A DNA stretch of 64,000 bases from Triatoma infestans (taxonomy: Eukaryota > Arthropoda > Insecta > Hemiptera > Reduviidae). Position numbers and translations under genes: made by a program. The DNA lies in NCBI GenBank assembly GCA_011037195.1, contig JAAEAF010001954.1, forward strand, positions 1 through 64,000. Reading direction: 5' to 3'. Shown here in pieces: positions 1 through 9,485 of this stretch. Under the pieces are notes generated by a model. That model did no database searches. It had not been told where the DNA came from and saw only the letters and a list, made by a program, of their open reading frames with translations. Each line of letters begins with the position of its first letter. Positions within the stretch are counted from its first letter, which is position 1.

Positions 1-187
1 TAATAATAATAACTTTGAATGCTTACTGCAGAGTTCCGTGAAATTTGTGGCGTTAAAGTTCCAATGTTATTTGAGTTCGAGGACGCTGTTAACGCTACCT
101 TTTGGCTAACAATGTAACTACTTTGAAATGACTGCCTGAGTTAAGGATGCCTGTCAACATTTAACCTTACCTTTACTTTATATTTAA

Positions 188-395
188 TTATAAATAAATA
201 GATTGCCAAAATTCTAAGTTTCAAGTAAATTAGTAAACCGGAAGTGCGTTTTTATTGAACTGATTATTTTTTTCAGTTTTTGCAATTTTCTCCATAATAA
301 TACCGACGGAATTTCATTAAATGTGGTATACTAACTATATAAATTTTGTCAATCACAAGTTTGTAAACTGGTATAAGTTTCCTAACCTGCCCTTA
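188..395 (+). repeat. Family A repeat, 3'-end fragment
   Basis: This stretch carries the right-hand end of the dispersed repeat called family A here (full copy at 44100-45125): the AATAAATAGAT block, the CCGGAAGTGCG block, a T-run before CAGTTTT, and the TTGTCAAT block. It lacks the terminal GTGTTTCACACC, so it is truncated. No coding capacity. Identity was judged by eye against the other copies in the window. Confidence 0.7.
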
Positions 396-533
396 AATAG
401 GCCAAGCAGAGGAGTGCCTGGGTAGGCATCCCTGCCATGGTGAGGGTTTGCACTACAGCCTCTCCTTGAGTGGTGACATCCTTCTCTTAAAAAAACGACC
501 CTGGGCTTGCACTTGTTGTTTTGCACAAATGAT

Positions 534-957
534 AATTATAAAGTGTTGGTAATTAATTTAGGACCATTTAGGTAGGAGCTCAAATGTAATGTCGTGCCCG
601 ATAAGTGGCGCTTTCTTGCGGTAATTTTTGGAAATAAAAAAAATCATTTGTGCTAAGGTTTTCGTTTATAAGAGACAAACTTTGTGAAAGAATGTTACAC
701 GAAACTATATATATTCAATTAAATTTGTATTTGTAAATTATTCTTTTCAAAGGGTGGGAACGATCATAAAAAATCCCCGATTACCATAATGAGAAAAGGA
801 TCAACGGTTTTTATTTTAAATAATATAATACATATTTTAAAACTTAACCTACTTTCATATTTCCCGGCCAATATTCACTTAACTGTGATCTAGGAAAATT
901 GAGAAGCAACACTTTAAGCTTTGGTATATTGTAGTCAGCAATTATAAAGTGTTGGTA
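534..957. repeat. Interval bounded by 18-bp direct repeats
   Basis: The same 18 bases (AATTATAAAGTGTTGGTA) occur at 534-551 and 940-957. They enclose about 390 bp that include the 573-810 repeat unit also found near 4247. The layout fits an insertion with a target-site duplication, although 18 bp suits a retrotransposon better than a DNA transposon and no poly-A tail is visible. No ORF lies inside. Confidence 0.5.
573..810 (+). repeat. Dispersed repeat B, copy 1
   Basis: About 220 bp starting near GTCGTGCCCGATAAGTG is repeated, with small indels, at 4247-4462. The shared landmarks are the CGCTTTCTTGCG block, TTTATAAGAGA, the TTTGTATTTGTAAATTATTC block, and a TCAACG-TTTT block at the right end. 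It is non-coding and its family is not recognised. Confidence 0.75.
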
Positions 958-1429
958 TTTAGACTATATTTATTTTTATATTCATCTTCCCCTGCCTCTT
1001 TCGTGCAATCGTTAATGGCCGTTCTTACATTTCAAACCAAAACATCCATAAGGATCATCTTGAACTTCTTTTTGGAAGTCTAATGACCAGAACACCCATA
1101 TAAAAGGTTCTATCAAGCATGCATTCACATTTTAATCCTTATCATCTTGCTAGGCTTATAAAAACGTCAACAGTATCCAAATTTACGCAAATTTTAGTCA
1201 TCTAGAATCTACTGCACACAAAACTGCTTTCTTAGGAATAACAAAGCTGCATAATAATGGGTGATGTGGATATATATTGATGAATAATTCCATGTAATAT
1301 AAGTATTAAAACAAGTGAATAACATACTCAGAAATGAATATCTTGTTAAACGCTTGCTCTTTGGGAGGAAATAAGAATTTTAAGCCTTCAAAATTTTATA
1401 TTAGGACAATAGTCGTTTTTTTTTGTTTA
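958..1429. other. No gene seen
   Basis: AT-rich sequence with no ORF of note, no tRNA-like boxes and no repeat shared elsewhere in the window that I could see. Confidence 0.6.
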
Positions 1430-2413
1430 CTTTCTCTTACTTCTAGTAAGAGAAAATATTGTAATGGAGTCAAATTTTCGATATCGAGTTTTCACCGGAA
1501 ATATCCGTATTGAGGGTCCCCTGAGTCCAAAAAAGTGTTTTTTTAGCAAAGTCTCTGTGTGTGAACAGCATAGCTCAAAAACGAAAAACTGTAGAAAGTT
1601 GAAACTTGATATTACGTTTAGGTATCAGAATGGGATCTGACGGTGCGTTATTTGTCAAAATTCCTCAACCGGAAATACCACTTTACTAGTTGTTTTTTTT
1701 TACTTTTCTGTGATTTTCTCACAAATGGACCCGGAGATTTTCTTTAAACTAGATATATCAACTACACATACAAAGATCTACAACTTTTGTTTGAAAAACT
1801 TCTCCGGTATAATTCATTTAAGGGCACTTCTGAGGGATGGGTAGGTTAGGTTTTTATCTTAATTGCTATTTCAGTTTATTAGACAATTCTGTCATCTAAA
1901 TAATGTTAAATTGAATTAAATTTGTTGTTAAAATTCAGAGTTTGAAACGAAATCGGATGACTTGAAGTGCGTTTGTTTTAACAATTCACTAAATGATTTT
2001 TTTTCACTTTTTCGCGATTTTCACAAAAATGGCTCAAACGATTTTCTCGAAAATCCTTATATAAACTAAACATCCAATGATCTACAACTTTTATTTAAAA
2101 CATTTCTCTGGAAAAATTCATTTAAGGGCATGTTTAGGGGAGGGGTGGGGTTATGTTTCTCTCTAATGTGATATCATAGTTGATTATACAATTCTATCAT
2201 CCATACAAAATTAATTAGAAATAAATGGATGGCCAAAATTCCGAGTTTCAAAGAAATTACTTAACCGGAAGTGCGCTTTTACTGAACAGTTTTTTTTTTC
2301 AGTTTTCGACGAATTTCTTTAAATTTGGTATACTAACTATAAAATTTGTCAATTATAATTTTGAGAACTGGAGTAAGAGAAAGTTGCGTTAGAGTTTCAC
2401 ACCAGATTTTTTT
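1430..2413 (+). repeat. Family A repeat, near full length
   Basis: It begins with a self-complementary end (CTCTTACTTCTAGTAAGAG) followed by the CGAGTTTTCACCGGAAATA block and a short GT run. Two related internal units follow, each ending in a CCGGAAGTGCG-like block (the first divergent). It finishes with GTAAGAGAAAGT, a variant of the GTGTTTCACACC end, and a T-tract. The internal ORFs are short and not conserved between copies, so it is treated as non-coding. Confidence 0.8.
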
Positions 2414-3178
2414 AAAATTGTTTATAAATTCAATTATAAAAGAGATATTTAAAAATTGTTTCCTTCTTTTCAATAAATTTAGTGACCAATTTAACCTCGC
2501 TGAATAAAATAATAGAGAGGAGTATAGTAGACATAAAAAGAAATAGAATTATATTAGTAATACGATATTCCAACAATAATAATCATTTGCAATTGCGTGA
2601 TGAAGTCGTAGCAGGCAAGCAGAGAAAAAGAGTTTTATTTTTATAAAATAAGTAAAAAACATAACAAGTTAAAGTTTCTCTTCTATAATGATAATTATAG
2701 AACAGGCAAACAGACAATTGATACGAAACAATTCACGTGGTAAAACTTTTCCTTGTTCTAACCTAGGAATATTCATTATATCATTAGATAGACTGTAATG
2801 ATTCAAATAATAGACCTTTTCGAAATATACGCGAAGAGCCAATGTGACGGGATAATTATCTGTAAACTCTGAAAAAACACATATTCAGCAGCGTCGACTC
2901 CAAGGAGTTGGGATCTAGGCAATGTTTTGCGGGACCACTTTAATATCCAGATTCAAATTTTAAATTTAAACATTATAAATGTTCTCAATTATTTCATTAT
3001 ATTCTTTAATTAAGTTTTCTTCAACTCATTTCGTGAATGAACAAAAAAAACAAACACTTTAAGGACACACAGAAGCCCTACGATTTCCCCACCACTTCTT
3101 CAATGAACAGACAAAAAATACACTGTGGGAGACACAGAAGGCGATACCTTAAGTTTCCTTCTTACTCAGTGAATGGAC
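2414..3178. other. No gene seen
   Basis: AT-rich intergenic sequence. An open frame at 3037-3303 runs into the neighbouring family A repeat and resembles no protein I know, so it is not called as a gene. Confidence 0.55.
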
Positions 3179-4095
3179 AAAAAAAAAAAAAAAAAATTGG
3201 TGTGAAACACTCACACAACTTTCTCTTACTCCAGTTCTCAAAATCATCATTGACAAATTTTTTAGTTTGTGTGCCAAATTTAATGAAATTTGTCAACAAC
3301 TGAAAAAAACTATCCAGTGAAAAGCGCACCTTCTGCGTTAATAATTTTCTTGAAACTAAGAATTATGGCCATCTATTTATTTCTAATTAATTTTGTTTGG
3401 ATGATAGAATTATATAATCAAGTATGATAGCATTTTAAGGAAAAAACATAACCCTATTCCTTCTCCAAAAGTGCCATTAAAAAATTTTTCCCAGATAAAT
3501 GTTTTAAATAAAAGTTGTAGATCTGTGAATGTGTAGTTTATATTGGAAGTTTCAAGAAAATCGTCGGAGCTATTTTCGAGAAAATCGCGAAAAAGTGAAA
3601 AAAAAATCATTGAATAAAGTAGCACAGTAAATGCACTTCCGGTTATCCGATTTTTTTTTTAAACTCGGAATTTCAACAACATATTCAATTCTAATTAACA
3701 TTATTTATATGATAGAATTGTTTAATAAACTGAAATAGCACTTTAGATTAAAACCTAACAACCTCTCCCCCATAACTGCCATTATATGAATTTTCCCAGA
3801 GAAATGTTTCAAATAAAAGTTCTAGCTCTTTGTATGTGTAGTTGATATACTAAGTTTGAAGAAAATCGTTGGAGCCATTTTTGAGAAAAAAAGTAAAAAA
3901 TAAAAAACTTCAAGTAAAGTGGTACTTCCGGTTGAGGAATTTTGACAAATGACCCAATGTCAGATGCCATGGTGATACGTAAACGAAATATCAAGTTTGA
4001 ACTTTCTATGGTTTTTCGTTTTTGAGCTATGCTGCTCACAAATACACACACACACACACACACACACACAAAGACCATTTGCTACAAACAATACT
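3179..4095 (-). repeat. Family A repeat, inverted orientation
   Basis: It starts at an A-tract, then GGTGTGAAACACTCACACAA and CTTTCTCTTACTCC (the reverse of the 44100-45125 copy). Both internal units follow, then a CA microsatellite at about 4043-4070 in the position where other copies carry GT/CA runs. The outer 5' end is missing beyond about 4095. Confidence 0.8.
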
Positions 4096-4246
4096 TAGTA
4101 AAAAACAACCCTTGGGAGCAGTGACCTATGTTTTCCCCTCCAACCAACTCCATATATTTTCATAACGTACAGATAAAGCTTTACATAAGCCCTCCCCCTC
4201 ATTAAAAACAAACAAATTTCATTTTCTAACAGAAAAACTGACCACT

Positions 4247-4462
4247 AGGAGCGCTAAAGTAAAGTCGTGCCCGATAAGTGACGCTTTCTTGCGTGAATTT
4301 TTGGAACTAAGAAATCATTTGGGCTCAGTGGTTTGTTTATAAGAGAAAATCTCTGTGGAAAAAAACGTTACATGAAAATATATTCATTTAAATTTGTATT
4401 TGTAAATTATTCTTTTCAAAGAAATAACATTTTTAATAATAATTGGTCAACGATTTTATGTA
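4247..4462 (+). repeat. Dispersed repeat B, copy 2
   Basis: Second copy of the unit at 573-810, in the same orientation and order. The two copies differ by scattered substitutions and short indels. No ORF. Confidence 0.75.
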
Positions 4463-4515
4463 AATTGGTTTGGTATGTATGATTAGATTTATATCGAATA
4501 ATTCTGAACTTTAAT

Positions 4516-4927
4516 CAGGGGCGGCTTAACCTATAGTGCAGGGTGTGCAATGCACACGGGCGCCGCCGTCTCAGGGGGCGCCGCGGCGCTCCCTGAGACA
4601 GCTAAGACATTACCGATGTTTGACACTGATTCAACTTCGCCATTGGATATTTTAAACTATTTGTTTAGGAGTAACTTAATTTCAGTGTTCCCGAATCTGT
4701 CCATAGCACTTAGGATTTACCTTACATTACCAGTTACTGTAGCTCAAAGAGGAAGATCCTTTTCTAAACTTAAAATAATTAAAAACTACCTTAGATCAAC
4801 ATTGACGCAAAGTAGGTTAACAAGTTTGTCATTAATAAGTATTGAACATGACGTAAAAATTGAGATTGATGACATAATTAAAGATTTCGCTCATGCAAAA
4901 GCACGAAAAGTGATTTTTTCTTAAATA
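4516..4927 (+). pseudogene. hAT transposase C-terminal fragment
   Basis: The frame from about 4600 to 4924 encodes the hAT-family C-terminal dimerisation region. It shows the usual order: a LP-T-A-RSFSKLK block, then the IKNYLRST block, then LSLISIEHD, an acidic IDDII segment, and the final KARKV-F. The catalytic core upstream is absent. The 5' part begins with CAGGGGCGGC at 4516, which resembles a hAT terminal inverted repeat, and the first 15-20 codons look non-genic. I see no matching right terminus. This is best read as an internally deleted hAT copy; the only surviving coding part is the dimerisation tail. Confidence 0.8.
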
Positions 4928-5103
4928 TTTTGTTTGTAATTTATATACTTACTTAGGTACATAGGGTGGTACTGTAATGTAGATAAGATAAATAACAGTT
5001 TAAATAGCTATAAGTATATAATAGGGTTTTGTAATGTAATTATATAAGATAAATAAGAGTTTAATAAAAAGATCTAATTATTAAAATTTACCAAATGTTT
5101 TAT

Positions 5104-5144
5104 TTTTAACCTCTTCTTCCCTATTAGGGAAGAAGAGGTTAAAA
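5104..5144. repeat. Perfect 41-bp palindrome
   Basis: The two arms, TTTTAACCTCTTCTTCCCTA and its exact reverse complement, are separated by a single base. It lies between the hAT fragment and the foldback element and could mark an end of either one. It could form a strong hairpin, but there is no evidence that it is transcribed. Confidence 0.8.
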
Positions 5145-5154
5145 TTTAGCACAC

Positions 5155-5325
5155 TTCCGCTGCGGAACTCGAGCGGCAAAACCGCGATAGAGTTACACCT
5201 TGTGTTGTAAGTTCTATGGGCAGCGAAACAGAAATTCGATACATTTCGCTTCTATTTCGCTGTCCATAAAACTTAAAACACAAGACGAAACATGAACTAT
5301 CGCGGTTCGCCGCTTAGTTTCGCAA
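5155..5325. mobile_element. Foldback MITE-like element
   Basis: The left arm (about 5160-5235: GAGCGGCAAAACCGCGATAG, then TTGTGTTGTAAG and GCAGCGAAA) is mirrored by the right arm (about 5240-5325: TTTCGCTGTCC, ACTTAAAACACAAG, AACTATCGCGGTTCGCCGCT). The arms are imperfect but collinear, with almost no loop. It has no coding capacity. The element adjoins the left end of the Polinton. Confidence 0.65.
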
Positions 5326-5440
5326 CAGAGATGTGCTACAGGCATAAAAACAATGAGTGTTATTCTGCCGTCATAAGAAGAAAGGCCGTCTGGCGCAGGG
5401 AAAAAGTCCAATATGGCGGCCAAACCCAATTTCAAGCTAA

Positions 5441-5660
5441 AATTCTAATCTTTTAGCCGCTACTCAGAGGTTACAGTCAAGGTCAGATCCGCCTAACCTC
5501 GACCCCAGGTCAAGATTGAGCCAAATTCTAATCTTTTAGCCGCTAATCAGAGGTTACAGCCAAGGTTAGCCCAGCCTAGCTTTGGCCCAGGTCCAGATGG
5601 CGCCAAAATTCTAATCTTAGAGCCGCTAATCAGAGGTTACAGCCAAGGCCAGATCAGCCC
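5441..5660. repeat. Three ~84-bp tandem units inside the left terminal repeat
   Basis: The block AATTCTAATCTTTTAGCCGC followed by TCAGAGGTTACAG-CAAGG occurs three times (starting near 5441, 5525 and 5608) at about 84-bp spacing, with more variable DNA between. The same array is mirrored in the right terminal repeat. Confidence 0.85.
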
Positions 5661-5765
5661 AACCATGTATCATGTTAATCAATAATAAAAAGCTTAGCCT
5701 TGTTTACTATCCAGTTCGATAGCACCCTAACCGCGACCCCCGGTCAAGTTAGCACGATAATTAAT

Positions 5766-6105
5766 AAGATTAAAATAGAATATAGAAAAAACGTATAAAA
5801 AAAGGTAAAAAGTATTTAAGGTAAATAAAGGTTAAAATAAAAGTTGATTTAATACTAGTATAGTAAATTAATAAGATGATGTAAAATTATTTAAAAATGC
5901 GTATGTAATGCTGGGGATGAATTATATTATTACTATAAGATTAAAATAAAAATATAGAAAAACGGACATTTATAAAAAAGGTAAAAGTATTTAAGGTAAA
6001 TAAAGATTAAATTAAAAGTTGATATAATGCTAGTATAGTAAATTAATAAGATGAGGTAAATTTTAAAAATTAAATTTATTACATAAGTTTGGAAAAAAGG
6101 TAAAA
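5766..6105. repeat. ~174-bp imperfect tandem duplication in the left end
   Basis: The block beginning GATTAAAATA and continuing through AGTATTTAAGGTAAATAAAG and TAGTATAGTAAATTAATAAG occurs at about 5766-5936 and again at about 5938-6105. The right terminal repeat lacks this section, so the duplication arose, or was retained, only on the left. Confidence 0.75.
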
Positions 6106-6348
6106 TTATTTAAAAATAAGTGTGTTATGATAGGGAAAAAGATTAAATTCGAATAAGTTAAAAATGTAGATAGAGCATCTCTATATCGCATAGCCGCGAC
6201 CTGAGGTTAAGATAGCATGATAAAATAATAAGATTAAGGTGAATTATTAAATTTTATATTTTGTAATCTGTATATATATTATGCAATGTATTGGGTGATA
6301 TAATGAAAAAGACATTTTTAAAAATAAAATATATTTTATTGATAATTG

Positions 6349-7044
6349 TTATTGAATACCATGAATTTGAAACCAAATACAATCAGATCTATGTATTTTA
6401 CAAACACAATCATTCACATCATAATCAATTTTTACACCACAATAAATACATTTAGCACAATTGTTAGACACATTGACAAAACCGTTGAATGCTAATAGCG
6501 CAGCACTTGGCTTCAATCTCCAATGGTTGAAGGTGTTTTCTCTAACAGAGGCATTTGCTAAGTCCACCTTAGAAGCGTTTTGCAGCATCCAAGACAATAA
6601 CATTTGACAAAATTGTGCAGAGCAGTTATATTTAGTGTCCGAATGATATTCACACTTTAAGGCTTGTGTGTGATGATATGTGCAAAGATGTTTGAGGCTA
6701 GGGCAGCCAAAATCTTGTAGATTATAAACAGTTTTATCAATTATACCACTCAAAAATTTACATTTTTCCTCTCCTTTGGCATATAGATATTGATAATCTT
6801 GAGTGAATTTCTTCAAAATATTATTACATTCCTCATATTCAATATCGCCAACTTCCCATGCGATACCGTGCAGATTTCTATACACCCATCTATTGGGTCC
6901 TGAGTGTGGATTTCCATAAGGAGGAAGTTTGAAAATCCAATGCTTCTGTGAACCGGTCACATCAATAATGGCCAACTCCTTCACAATAAATGCATGTTCA
7001 AAGCTGAGATAGCCTTGAATATCTATGATTGCTACCGCACACAT
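6349..7044 (-). CDS. DEDD-exonuclease-like / BIR-domain fusion protein
   Basis: A 231-residue protein. Residues 1-155 resemble an RNase H-fold (DEDDh exonuclease-like) region: a DIQG strand near residue 8 where active enzymes have D-x-E, a YRNLHGI-W segment, a YAKG-E-K segment, and DFGCPSL before a His/Cys-rich stretch. The second acid is a glutamine, so activity is doubtful. Residues 169-222 fit a degenerate BIR (IAP-type) zinc domain: R-x2-TF-x2-W, a hydrophobic L-A-F-GF stretch, C199-x2-C202, then H218 and C222. The H-to-C spacing is 3 rather than the usual 6. Viral BIR proteins often block apoptosis, but that role is inferred here. The gene is intact, starts at ATG, and has a TATAAAA about 40 bp upstream. 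It is the outermost gene of the left block. Confidence 0.75.
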   Translation of the reverse strand: MCAVAIIDIQGYLSFEHAFIVKELAIIDVTGSQKHWIFKLPPYGNPHSGPNRWVYRNLHGIAWEVGDIEYEECNNILKKFTQDYQYLYAKGEEKCKFLSGIIDKTVYNLQDFGCPSLKHLCTYHHTQALKCEYHSDTKYNCSAQFCQMLLSWMLQNASKVDLANASVRENTFNHWRLKPSAALLAFNGFVNVSNNCAKCIYCGVKIDYDVNDCVCKIHRSDCIWFQIHGIQ

Positions 7045-7076
7045 GATAGTAATGAACTGAATTTATTAACCCAACT

Positions 7077-7084
7077 TCTGAGGT
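7077..7084 (-). promoter_or_regulatory. TATA box for the exonuclease/BIR gene
   Basis: On the minus strand CTATAAAAACC lies about 35-40 bp before the ATG at 7044 and overlaps the 3' end of the capsid gene. The position fits a short-leader promoter, as seen for other genes of this element. Confidence 0.5.
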
Positions 7085-7086
7085 TT

Positions 7087-8304
7087 TTATAGTCTTTTGA
7101 CCAAACCTGAAAGGGGGTTATATTCCACAAGTGCGTCATGGAGAATTAAAGCGTAAGCTGTAGTATTAGCTTTAAACGCATCTGCTGTTTCCAACTCTAT
7201 TCTGATGTCAACTGAGGATGATTTAATCGCTTCCGACTGACGAGAACAATCGATTACAATAATTGGCGCATCAGTTTTAAATTTATCTTTACTCCATATA
7301 GGTTCACATGGTTTTTCATAGTAGCTATGTTGAAAATGTTGGTACATATAATACAGGATAGTAAAATGATTTTTGGAGAAGTCTATATTTAAATCATCAT
7401 ACGGATAAATATCTGAATTTAGATGTAATTTAACATTTGTAATTTGACAATGATCAAAATGCGAATTGTCCATTGATTTATTATTTTTCCTGTTTGTCTG
7501 GAATGCCAATATTACATATCGTGGTTTTTCCAGATTTGATGTAGTTTTCACTGTCCAAATATGCTTGTTGGTGGCCGGTAAGGATGGGTATTCTACAAGA
7601 TCCCATGATCTAAAAGCCATATACGCTGTTTTACCATTATCGATAAAATTTAAAAATTTCAACTTCTGTTCATCGGACACTTTAACATAAGGAACTTTCC
7701 ATTGTATTGATTTCAATGTAATAGAAGCGTTTGCATCCGCCGCTAATATTTGAATACAATTATCATCAGTTCTACTGCGGTGCAGAATCAATTCATGTTT
7801 TCCTTGTAGTATTATTCGATTGTAATCTTCGAAAAATCCCATTACAATATCCATAGGGATGCATGCGTCAAAATTCCCATCATCATCAGTCATTGCGGAA
7901 TATGCATCAGGGAGCACCCAACCGCTCATTTGCAACGCTTTCACTTTATCACTGTTAAAGGATGTATAACCTTTTAATGTGCTGACAATTCCCGGGTTGC
8001 GAACATGATCAATTAATACACCGTTCAACTGGTATTTGATTTCATCAAACAAATGTAGAAATCCATTTCGCACAAATCTCAAGTCCTGTATATCTATTTT
8101 CCCACCACCTTCTTTCACTAATTGCCCTTGAATGTAGAGAAAACTTTTGGATGGAACGGTGCAGATGTCCTGCTGTTGTACGGCGATTATAATTTCATCA
8201 GAGTTGTTAAACGATTGCGTGTAAGGTTGATGAGTGTGATACTCAAAATCGGTTATCCTTTCTTCGAAGCTCACATCTGCATTAACATTTAGAATCTCTT
8301 CCAT
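7087..8304 (-). CDS. MCP: Major capsid protein (double jelly-roll)
   Basis: This intact 405-residue protein matches the Polinton major capsid family, which builds icosahedral virion capsids from trimers of double jelly-roll subunits. The recognisable signature is the FLHLFDEIKYQLNGV segment followed by RNPGI-STLKGY near residues 83-115. The later FL-FIDNGK, SWDLVEYP-LPATNKHIW and YPYDDLNIDF segments are also typical. It is shorter than the roughly 600 residues of some Polinton capsid proteins, but the frame runs cleanly from ATG to stop. It follows the minor capsid gene on the same strand with a 122-bp gap that holds a short hairpin. Confidence 0.85.
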   Translation of the reverse strand: MEEILNVNADVSFEERITDFEYHTHQPYTQSFNNSDEIIIAVQQQDICTVPSKSFLYIQGQLVKEGGGKIDIQDLRFVRNGFLHLFDEIKYQLNGVLIDHVRNPGIVSTLKGYTSFNSDKVKALQMSGWVLPDAYSAMTDDDGNFDACIPMDIVMGFFEDYNRIILQGKHELILHRSRTDDNCIQILAADANASITLKSIQWKVPYVKVSDEQKLKFLNFIDNGKTAYMAFRSWDLVEYPSLPATNKHIWTVKTTSNLEKPRYVILAFQTNRKNNKSMDNSHFDHCQITNVKLHLNSDIYPYDDLNIDFSKNHFTILYYMYQHFQHSYYEKPCEPIWSKDKFKTDAPIIVIDCSRQSEAIKSSSVDIRIELETADAFKANTTAYALILHDALVEYNPLSGLVKRL

Positions 8305-8382
8305 TTCGGTCTCACTGAAACTCCCACTTGTTGTTGTAGAAATCTAACGTTTGAAGGTGTTAACCGATGTACTCTTCAATAC

Positions 8383-8402
8383 TGTACGGGTTACTCCGTA
8401 CA
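8383..8402. promoter_or_regulatory. Hairpin between the two capsid genes
   Basis: TGTACGG (8383-8389) and CCGTACA (8396-8402) form a perfect 7-bp stem with a 6-base loop. It sits just after the stop of the minor capsid gene and before the major capsid ATG. It could mark 3' processing or act as a protein-binding palindrome; neither is demonstrated. Confidence 0.4.
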
Positions 8403-8426
8403 TAGCTGCTTTTATACTTTTGGAAG

Positions 8427-9116
8427 TCAATGCCCATTTTTCTTCAAATGTAATCGAATAGTAATCACTTCTTTGCGAAAATCTATTATATTGTATTCCT
8501 GATCAGTAATAGTTAGCGTAATATTGTCAATCACCTTAACGTTAGTTGGAAAGTAAATGACTGGTGAAGGTTCTTGAACTAATTTATAACCTGGTGGTAC
8601 TATGGGCGAAAATTCATATATGGTATGTCCAAGTTTTCCATTCCTATATGAACCGGAAGCTATATTGCAATTCACCACAATTGTATTTACACTCTGAATA
8701 TTAACAATATCATTCGATTTATGTCTAACCATAGGTTTTAATACCTTTGGTTCGGTAAAGCCTAATAATGGTCCAATCGAATGCTCTCTATTAAAATACA
8801 CAGGTTTGGTGCACTCCAATTCCATCTTTAATGTATTTAAATTGCCTTTCAGTTTTATGGAATCTGTAGACGTCATGTGCGATTTTATATAATTTGCTAT
8901 AGCATCAACTTCATAGGTGCCAGTAGGTAAACTGATTATTTTATTACCATAGTAGAATTTGTTATTCACACCTTCTATAATGTTTGGTATGGAATTATAT
9001 GACTGAAAGCTGAGTAAACCAATAGTATAATCAGCATCATCTGTCAAGTCAATTGGTGGAAAAATGTTTGCACTAAGCATACTAGATGTGCCAGTTAATG
9101 TGAACGTGTACGACAT
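8427..9116 (-). CDS. mCP: Minor capsid protein (penton, single jelly-roll)
   Basis: The 229-residue product matches the Polinton minor capsid (penton-like) family. It opens with MSYTFTLTGTSS and continues with a DYTIGLLSFQSYNSIPNI segment, a NKFYYG segment and an LPTGTYEV-AI--YI segment. A GPLLGF motif and a P-VIYFP-NVKVIDNI stretch follow. The frame is open further upstream to 9179. I chose the ATG at 9116 because family members start this way and because the protease frame ends at 9139, only 22 bp upstream. A TATATA-like stretch near 9151-9157 could drive it. The gene is intact. Confidence 0.82.
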   Translation of the reverse strand: MSYTFTLTGTSSMLSANIFPPIDLTDDADYTIGLLSFQSYNSIPNIIEGVNNKFYYGNKIISLPTGTYEVDAIANYIKSHMTSTDSIKLKGNLNTLKMELECTKPVYFNREHSIGPLLGFTEPKVLKPMVRHKSNDIVNIQSVNTIVVNCNIASGSYRNGKLGHTIYEFSPIVPPGYKLVQEPSPVIYFPTNVKVIDNITLTITDQEYNIIDFRKEVITIRLHLKKNGH

Positions 9117-9138
9117 GACTAAGATATGTTTTTCAAAT

Positions 9139-9485
9139 TCATGCGTTATTATATAGAAATTGTAAACATAAATGCCCACAATATGGTGTATTCCAAACTT
9201 GGTATCTCTTCCTATTGTACACTATATCACATCCGCTTAAGTAATACAACAATTCTAATGGTGGCCTGAGGTTACCAAAAGGGTCAAAATATTCCACTCT
9301 GCTTTTTTAATATATGCCACCCAATGGGTGCCCATGTTATTGATAGAATCCAAGTTTACAATTGCACATTCATACGTTTTTGGTCTTTTTGGCAAAGTGT
9401 CACGCATATACACTCCTCTAAAATATGGTACATCTTTAGCAAATTTCATCAATTCTATATTTGTCAATGCTCTATTCGGAATTAG
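9139..9485 (-). pseudogene. PRO: Adenain-like cysteine protease, frameshifted
   Basis: The family processes capsid and core proteins during virion maturation. The first frame (from 9485, with an internal ATG at 9449) carries PYFRGVYMRDTLP and the catalytic histidine in GTHWVAY. It then loses register around 9291-9293. Homology resumes in the neighbouring frame at 9291 with the acidic residue in YFDPFG, and continues to a glutamine and, seven residues later, the cysteine in YCGHLC, before a stop at 9139. The full His-Asp-Gln-Cys set and the adenain Gln-to-Cys spacing are therefore present, split by what looks like a one-base deletion. No classic slippery heptamer is seen, so programmed frameshifting is unlikely. 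It follows the PLA2-like gene in the same frame, separated by a single stop codon. Confidence 0.82.

Larger units (their letters stand above)
5401..6236 (+). repeat. Left terminal inverted repeat of the Polinton
   Basis: The outer 365 bp (5401-5765) match the reverse complement of 15340-15692 with only scattered differences and one 12-13 bp insertion. Inside that, two further blocks (5863-5930 and 6172-6236) match the right end in the same order. They are separated by sequence the right end lacks, including a tandem duplication. The left repeat is therefore about 835 bp and the right about 470 bp. Confidence 0.9.

Noticed and set aside
5395..5404. A 6-bp target-site duplication of the Polinton
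   Set aside because: Flanking GCAGGG and GGTGGG agree at only four positions, and moving the boundary inwards gives no better match.
7466..7690. Plus-strand frame inside the major capsid gene
   Set aside because: Opposite-strand shadow of the capsid gene; frames at 9328, 9838 and 9896 (plus) and 10460, 11826, 12056 and 12916 (minus) were dropped for the same reason.
9285..9296. Programmed ribosomal frameshift in the protease
   Set aside because: No canonical slippery heptamer or obvious downstream structure; a one-base deletion is simpler.
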